From: Lachnospiraceae bacterium MA2020
GTDB lineage: Bacteria > Bacillota > Clostridia > Lachnospirales > Lachnospiraceae
DNA: 64,000 nucleotides
Assembly: GCA_000746015.1 (NCBI GenBank)
Contig: JQKK01000006.1
Span: 62,001 to 126,000 of the forward strand
Direction: 5' to 3'
Shown: in pieces, positions 60,242 to 64,000 of the stretch
Position numbering within the stretch: the stretch's first letter is position 1
Layout: each line of letters begins with the position of its first letter
Notes under the pieces: model-generated
Told to the model about the DNA's origin: nothing
The model's database searches: none
What the model saw: only the letters and a program-made list of their open reading frames with translations
Program-made: the position numbers and the translations under genes

Positions 60242-61072
60242 TTATTTTATTTTTATCGTGATAGAAAACTTTTTATTTGAACCATCTCGCATTGTATAGG
60301 TAAATTTATATTTACCCTCCTCAGTAGGTGTAAAATAACATACACTTCCTGTTGAGTCATACGATACAGTACCGCCTTTTATTGTCTTTGCCGGAGTTGA
60401 GATATAAGGATTTGTATTTTCAAGGTATGCATATGAATAATACTTCTTTATAAGACCTTTTTTAGCAACCTTATAGCTGACAAAAACCTTCGCGCCATCC
60501 CCGACCATATTGTTTACCTGTCTAAGATCAAAAGTCGATCCAGCCTTACCTACGATCGTCTTTTGGTTCCTGAACTTATCACTCTGGATATATCCCACAG
60601 TCTTGGCTCTCGGTACAGCTATAAAGTTAAGGCTGATACTCTCACCATTATACTTGGCATACAAGGTTGTTGATGCTACGCTGTTCCATGAAACAGAGTT
60701 GTATTCAGCAGCCTTCTTACTGCACTTCAAAACACCATTCTTAATAGAAAAGTAAGTAGGGTTTGTAACCGACCACTCAGCCTGCTTTCTTGCACCCTTC
60801 ATCTTATTTCCATTTTCATCTCCGAGCTCAAACTTGATCTTATTACCCGCACCTATAAGTACATCCATGCCATCAAGATAATGTCCCTGCTTCGATACAA
60901 ATGAATAATTTGCTGAAGAAGACTGAACTTCAAGCTTCTCATCAGAAGGAAGCACCGCCTCAGCTACTATCTCTTCCGTGCTTTCTGCCGCATAAGCTAC
61001 GACATTGCTTGTCATGACCATTGATATAGAAAGTAAAAGTGCGATCCACTTTTTTCTGATAAATTCGTCCAT
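60242..61072 (-). CDS. Secreted protein consisting of a shared C-terminal-type module
   Basis: A 276-residue exported protein. A signal peptide (KKWIALLLSISMVMTSNVVAYAAES, core ALLLSISMVMTSNVVAYA) is followed by a short acidic linker and a module of about 205 residues. The module has NKIKFELGDENGNKMKGARKQAEWSVTNPTYFSIKNGVLKCSK (cores FELGDENGNKMK and FSIKNGVLKCSKK), VPRAKTVGYIQSDKFRNQ, and the end phrase GKYKFTYTMRDGSNKKFSITIKIK (core YKFTYTMRDGSNKKFSI). The same module ends the next two genes, which places it as a stand-alone copy. It is beta-rich, immunoglobulin-like in rhythm. Function unknown. RBS GAGAGGTG precedes the ATG. Confidence 0.75.
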   Translation of the reverse strand: MDEFIRKKWIALLLSISMVMTSNVVAYAAESTEEIVAEAVLPSDEKLEVQSSSANYSFVSKQGHYLDGMDVLIGAGNKIKFELGDENGNKMKGARKQAEWSVTNPTYFSIKNGVLKCSKKAAEYNSVSWNSVASTTLYAKYNGESISLNFIAVPRAKTVGYIQSDKFRNQKTIVGKAGSTFDLRQVNNMVGDGAKVFVSYKVAKKGLIKKYYSYAYLENTNPYISTPAKTIKGGTVSYDSTGSVCYFTPTEEGKYKFTYTMRDGSNKKFSITIKIK

Positions 61073-61144
61073 AATAACACCTCTCCTTATATGCTATTTA
61101 TGTTCTATCCTATCACAAATACCGCATTTATTAAACCCCATGCA

Positions 61145-63163
61145 TCATACAGCCTTGATTTTTATCTTAAACTTTTTCTTACTTCCGCCAAGTGCTGTCA
61201 GAGTTATTGTATATGTACCTTTTTTATTAGGTTTATATGCCAAAAGCTTTCCTTTCGAATTAACTGTCACAAGTCCGTTCTTTTCAGCCTTTTTTGAAAC
61301 CTTATAAGCATATCCGATCTCGTCGATACTTCCGGCAGATACCATTCCTGATTTTGCCTTGGAATAGTAATTTACATCTGCATCACAAAGATAATTTATA
61401 TTATCCATGCTTATTGTCGTCCCAACATCTGTCTTGATCGTGATGCTGTTACGTATCCTGCCGTCATTCATGTAACCGATTTTCTTGATCGGATCAAGAG
61501 CAATAAACTTCAAACGGACAGTCTGATTATTATACTCTATATCAAGTATGGTCTTTGCAACGTTCTGATACGACTTTACAGCAGTCCCACCGGAATATGG
61601 ATATGATGTGCTGTTTTTATGACATTTCAGCTTATTATTCTTTAGCGAAAAATCTGTACTGTTTGTTATAGAATACTTCGCAGCACCTTTCTTATTAGCT
61701 TCTTTTATCTTGTTTCCGTTTTCATCTACTATAGTAAATTTTATAGTATTTTTTGGTGATATCCAATATGTGCCGCCCTTTGTTATCACACCATCACTTG
61801 TCATGATCGAAAAATCAGCAGTATTGCCAGTATCGAGCGCCTCGCCATTAACAGCTTTTTCAGCGTCAATACACCCTACTACAGAATGTGCATTATGCTT
61901 ATATGTTTTTCCATCTGTAGAAGAAAGCAGCTTTGTCGTTACTTTCTTTGCTGATGTTTCTGTATTCTCATCGATCAAAGACGGATTATTTGCATATATC
62001 AGAGCTGCAACACCCGCTACCATTGGAGATGCCATTGATGTACCGCTGCTTTTTTCATAACGTGAAATGGAAGCAGTATTTCCTGACGGAGGCACGGTTG
62101 AATATATATTAGTTCCCGGAGCTGCTATATCTACCCATTCTCCATAATCAGAATAATTCGCAAGCGAATCATTACTGTCTATCGCCGCAACAGCAACCAC
62201 ACCATCACAGGCAGATGGATAATTTTCTGTAGAAACCCCGCTATTGCCAGCTGATGCCACCACAGTTATACCTGCATCCACAGCTTTGTCTATAGTACTC
62301 TGGAGCATATTTACAGCTGCCATGGATAATCTAGAGCTTCCGGCACTTATATTTATTACATCTACTTTTTTATCTATAGCATAGTTCAGACCACGTATAA
62401 GATTCGAAATAGAAATATTATTTCCATCATGAATCTTTACCAGATACATATCAACGTCAGGAGCAATTCCGGCGCCGCCCTTTGAATTATTGCTCATTGC
62501 CGCAATTATGCCCACAACATGTGTACCATGCATATACTGATTGATCGATGACGAAAGCGCAGAAACATCTTTGCTGCCGTCACCAACATTGTATGTATCA
62601 ACTATCTTTGGGAAATCCTCATGACGAGTAAAAAATCCGTTGTCAAGTACTGCAACCTTTGCACCTGCCCCGGCTGTAGTATCCCATGCTTTGAACGTAT
62701 TGATCTTTTCGTGATGCCACTGATCACCTATCTTTGGATCATTGCATGTAGCTTCACTCTCCACAATATCCGTATCTTCTTCCACATCATCATAACACTC
62801 AAGGATATAGTTAGGAATGATCTCAGTGCTTATACTCTCTGAATAAAGATTTTCTTCCAAGGCATTTTGCAGACCATTCTTAAATTTCACAATGGCCATT
62901 CTGTTCTCAAAAGAAACAAGCTCTGCACCATAGCTTTCTGCTATTTTCATAGCTTCTTCCTCAGACTCAGCCTCAAAGGTTCCCTCGTCCCCTACATAAT
63001 CGACATCACTTTCAAGCTCTTTAATCGTGTCAAGTTCATCGTAGACTATACTATTTACATCCAATGTCTCGCCAGAAGCTTCTTTACCAAACACAGTAAA
63101 AGGATTAAGCGAATTAAAAACCAAAGCCGCTGCAAGAAGCGGTGCAATACACTTCGACTTCAA
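61145..63163 (-). CDS. Secreted subtilisin-like serine protease (S8) with C-terminal module
   Basis: A 672-residue exported S8 peptidase. A TTG at 63163 with GGAGGAATAATA upstream is chosen; it gives a signal peptide (SKCIAPLLAAALVFNSL). A propeptide (about 30-150) is followed by the catalytic domain with Asp174 in VAVLDNGFF, His212 in YMHGTHVVGIIAAMS, oxyanion Asn307 in VASAGNSGVS and Ser376 in SGTSMASPMVAGVAALIY. The last 200 residues (IKFTIVDENGNKIKEANKKGAAKYSITN, core VDENGNKIKEANKKGA, to SKKKFKIKIKAV) are the module shared with both neighbours. It probably digests protein outside the cell; the module may anchor it or bind a surface. A good promoter precedes it. Confidence 0.93.
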   Translation of the reverse strand: MKSKCIAPLLAAALVFNSLNPFTVFGKEASGETLDVNSIVYDELDTIKELESDVDYVGDEGTFEAESEEEAMKIAESYGAELVSFENRMAIVKFKNGLQNALEENLYSESISTEIIPNYILECYDDVEEDTDIVESEATCNDPKIGDQWHHEKINTFKAWDTTAGAGAKVAVLDNGFFTRHEDFPKIVDTYNVGDGSKDVSALSSSINQYMHGTHVVGIIAAMSNNSKGGAGIAPDVDMYLVKIHDGNNISISNLIRGLNYAIDKKVDVINISAGSSRLSMAAVNMLQSTIDKAVDAGITVVASAGNSGVSTENYPSACDGVVAVAAIDSNDSLANYSDYGEWVDIAAPGTNIYSTVPPSGNTASISRYEKSSGTSMASPMVAGVAALIYANNPSLIDENTETSAKKVTTKLLSSTDGKTYKHNAHSVVGCIDAEKAVNGEALDTGNTADFSIMTSDGVITKGGTYWISPKNTIKFTIVDENGNKIKEANKKGAAKYSITNSTDFSLKNNKLKCHKNSTSYPYSGGTAVKSYQNVAKTILDIEYNNQTVRLKFIALDPIKKIGYMNDGRIRNSITIKTDVGTTISMDNINYLCDADVNYYSKAKSGMVSAGSIDEIGYAYKVSKKAEKNGLVTVNSKGKLLAYKPNKKGTYTITLTALGGSKKKFKIKIKAV

Positions 63164-63222
63164 TATTATTCCTCCAAAATTCAAATTATTACAAAAAAAT
63201 TTACAAAACACACTTAGAATAA

Positions 63223-63251
63223 AATATACTCAAAATTTTCCCATATGTCAA
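63223..63251 (-). promoter_or_regulatory. Promoter of the S8 protease gene
   Basis: On the minus strand TTGACA (63246-63251), 17-base spacer and TATATT (63223-63228), 60 bases before the TTG start. Confidence 0.8.
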
Positions 63252-63292
63252 AATAAGGACTGATCTTATGACATAAGACCAATCCTTATTTT
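63250..63292 (-). terminator. Terminator of the last secreted-protein gene
   Basis: AAAATAAGGACTGATCTTAT / ATAAGACCAATCCTTATTTT form a stem of about 19 bp with two mismatches around GAC. It ends in TTTT on the minus strand, immediately before the -35 box of the protease promoter. Confidence 0.88.
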
Positions 63293-63301
63293 AGTAAATA
63301 T

Positions 63302-64000
63302 TTATTTAACCTTTACAGAAACGGTAAATTTCTTATTTGAACCATCAAGTGAAACATAGGTAAATTTGTATGTTCCCTTCTTTGCTGGTGTAAACGAAAG
63401 TACGCTTCCATCCTGATTGTATGTAAGAACTCCGTTCTTTTCAGCCTTCTTTGCAGCCTTTGTACAGAATCCAATATTGTCAGCAGGACCTGTTATGTAA
63501 TATGTATATGTTCTGCTGAAGAATCCTCTGCTGCATGTTCTCTTATAATAATAATACACATCTGTATTGTTATTAATGCTCTTGAGGCTGTTTAAGCTTA
63601 TTGTCTGTCCAACACAAGCCTGTATAGAGCATTTTGAACGGAATTTATTACCAGCAATATATCCAAAGTACTTTGTCTTAGGTATTACAACCATCGCGAT
63701 CGACTCTGAATAACCGCCATAAGTTGCAGTAAGCACTCCCATGCCTGTTGCAGCTGAAGATACTTCCAACTTGCCGTTTTTAACAGTAAATCCAGCTCCT
63801 GATACAGTCCAGGTTGTTGCACCCTTCTTATTTGCTTCTTTTATCTTTTTACCACTCTTATCACCGATGTAAAACTTAGTCTTTGCACCGGCTCCGATCG
63901 GAATTGTGGTACCGGTAGTTACCATACCAGACTTAGCTACGATGCAGAATGGCGCATTATTCTGGCTAGGTGTGCCGTTATTTCCGCTCGGTGTTACCGG
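63302..64000 (-). CDS. Secreted/surface protein, C-terminal module (5' end cut by window edge)
   Basis: The frame stays open to base 64000, so only the last 233 codons are seen. The visible part starts PVTPSGNNGTPSQNNAPF, a Pro/Ser/Gly/Asn linker typical between surface-protein domains, followed by the shared module: KFYIGDKSGKKIKEANKKGATTW, VIPKTKYFGYIAGNKFRSK, YKFTYVSLDGSNKKFTVSVKVK (core GTYKFTYVSLDGSNKKF). The upstream domains are outside the window. A local Met at 63925 is inside the module and is not the start. It ends at a strong terminator. Probably another exported enzyme or adhesin; unresolved. Confidence 0.8.
   Translation of the reverse strand, partial: PVTPSGNNGTPSQNNAPFCIVAKSGMVTTGTTIPIGAGAKTKFYIGDKSGKKIKEANKKGATTWTVSGAGFTVKNGKLEVSSAATGMGVLTATYGGYSESIAMVVIPKTKYFGYIAGNKFRSKCSIQACVGQTISLNSLKSINNNTDVYYYYKRTCSRGFFSRTYTYYITGPADNIGFCTKAAKKAEKNGVLTYNQDGSVLSFTPAKKGTYKFTYVSLDGSNKKFTVSVKVK

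Noticed and set aside
63302-63925. Complete small gene starting at the Met at 63925
   Set aside because: The frame is open to the window edge with a Pro/Ser/Asn linker upstream, so the Met is internal.

Overview
This 64 kb window looks like chromosome of a low-GC Gram-positive anaerobe of the Clostridia, most likely a member of the Lachnospiraceae. Supporting signs are the block ireB-ruvX-DUF1292-fur-rnj-ylbF-mltG-trmR-trhP, strong AGGAGG-type ribosome sites with frequent TTG and GTG starts, a 76-residue HPr-like protein, an L10 leader of Gram-positive type, and many zinc-ribbon/TPR and partner-switching genes. I cannot name the species from sequence alone.

Layout. (1) 0-5.5 kb, minus strand: RNA and tRNA housekeeping (RNase J, RuvX, IreB, Fur, TrmR, TrhP). 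(2) 5.6-9.1 kb, minus: DUF4956, VTC-type polyphosphate polymerase and a lamin-tail/CotH surface kinase. (3) 9.3-11 kb: a degenerate HD-GYP protein, a small XRE regulator and a structured RNA with its own promoter that has the architecture of 6S RNA. (4) 11.1-16.8 kb, plus: PrmA, RsmE, cysteine desulfurase, ThiI and a large membrane protein, mostly a translation-modification operon. (5) 16.9-21.1 kb: an HPr-like protein lacking the active histidine, MtaB, and an orphan pair of nitrogenase-component-1-like proteins. (6) 21.1-28.5 kb, minus: an eight-gene operon joining a complete partner-switching module (STAS, ATPase, SpoIIE phosphatase) to a lipoprotein ligand binder, a membrane sensor, an MFS protein and a GNAT acetyltransferase. 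(7) 28.6-33.8 kb, minus: cell-wall genes (VanX-like dipeptidase, lipoprotein, putative glycoside hydrolase, NlpC/P60 hydrolase) and a DNA glycosylase.

(8) 33.85-46.4 kb is a genomic island. A roughly 220-bp direct repeat flanks it; this repeat is the 3' end and terminator of tuf, intact on the right and a 17-codon remnant on the left. The right half is an integrative mobilisable element: XRE repressor, excisionase-like gene, tyrosine integrase, replication initiator, DnaC-like loader, a hairpin array that resembles an oriT, and a MobV relaxase. The left half is AT-rich cargo: zinc-ribbon/TPR proteins, a lipoprotein, a protein with eight treble-clef repeats around a PD-(D/E)XK-like nuclease, and an Rpn-type nuclease. 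A broken relaxase fragment inside the cargo suggests more than one acquisition.

(9) 46.5-60.2 kb, minus: the rplJ-rplL, rpoB-rpoC and rpsL-rpsG-fusA-tuf transcription/translation core. Recognisable promoters precede rplJ, rpoB, rpsL and tuf, and an L10-type attenuator leader precedes rplJ. rplK-rplA are not upstream of rplJ. (10) 60.2-64 kb, minus: three consecutive secreted-protein genes, one a subtilisin-like protease, that share an unfamiliar C-terminal module of about 200 residues.
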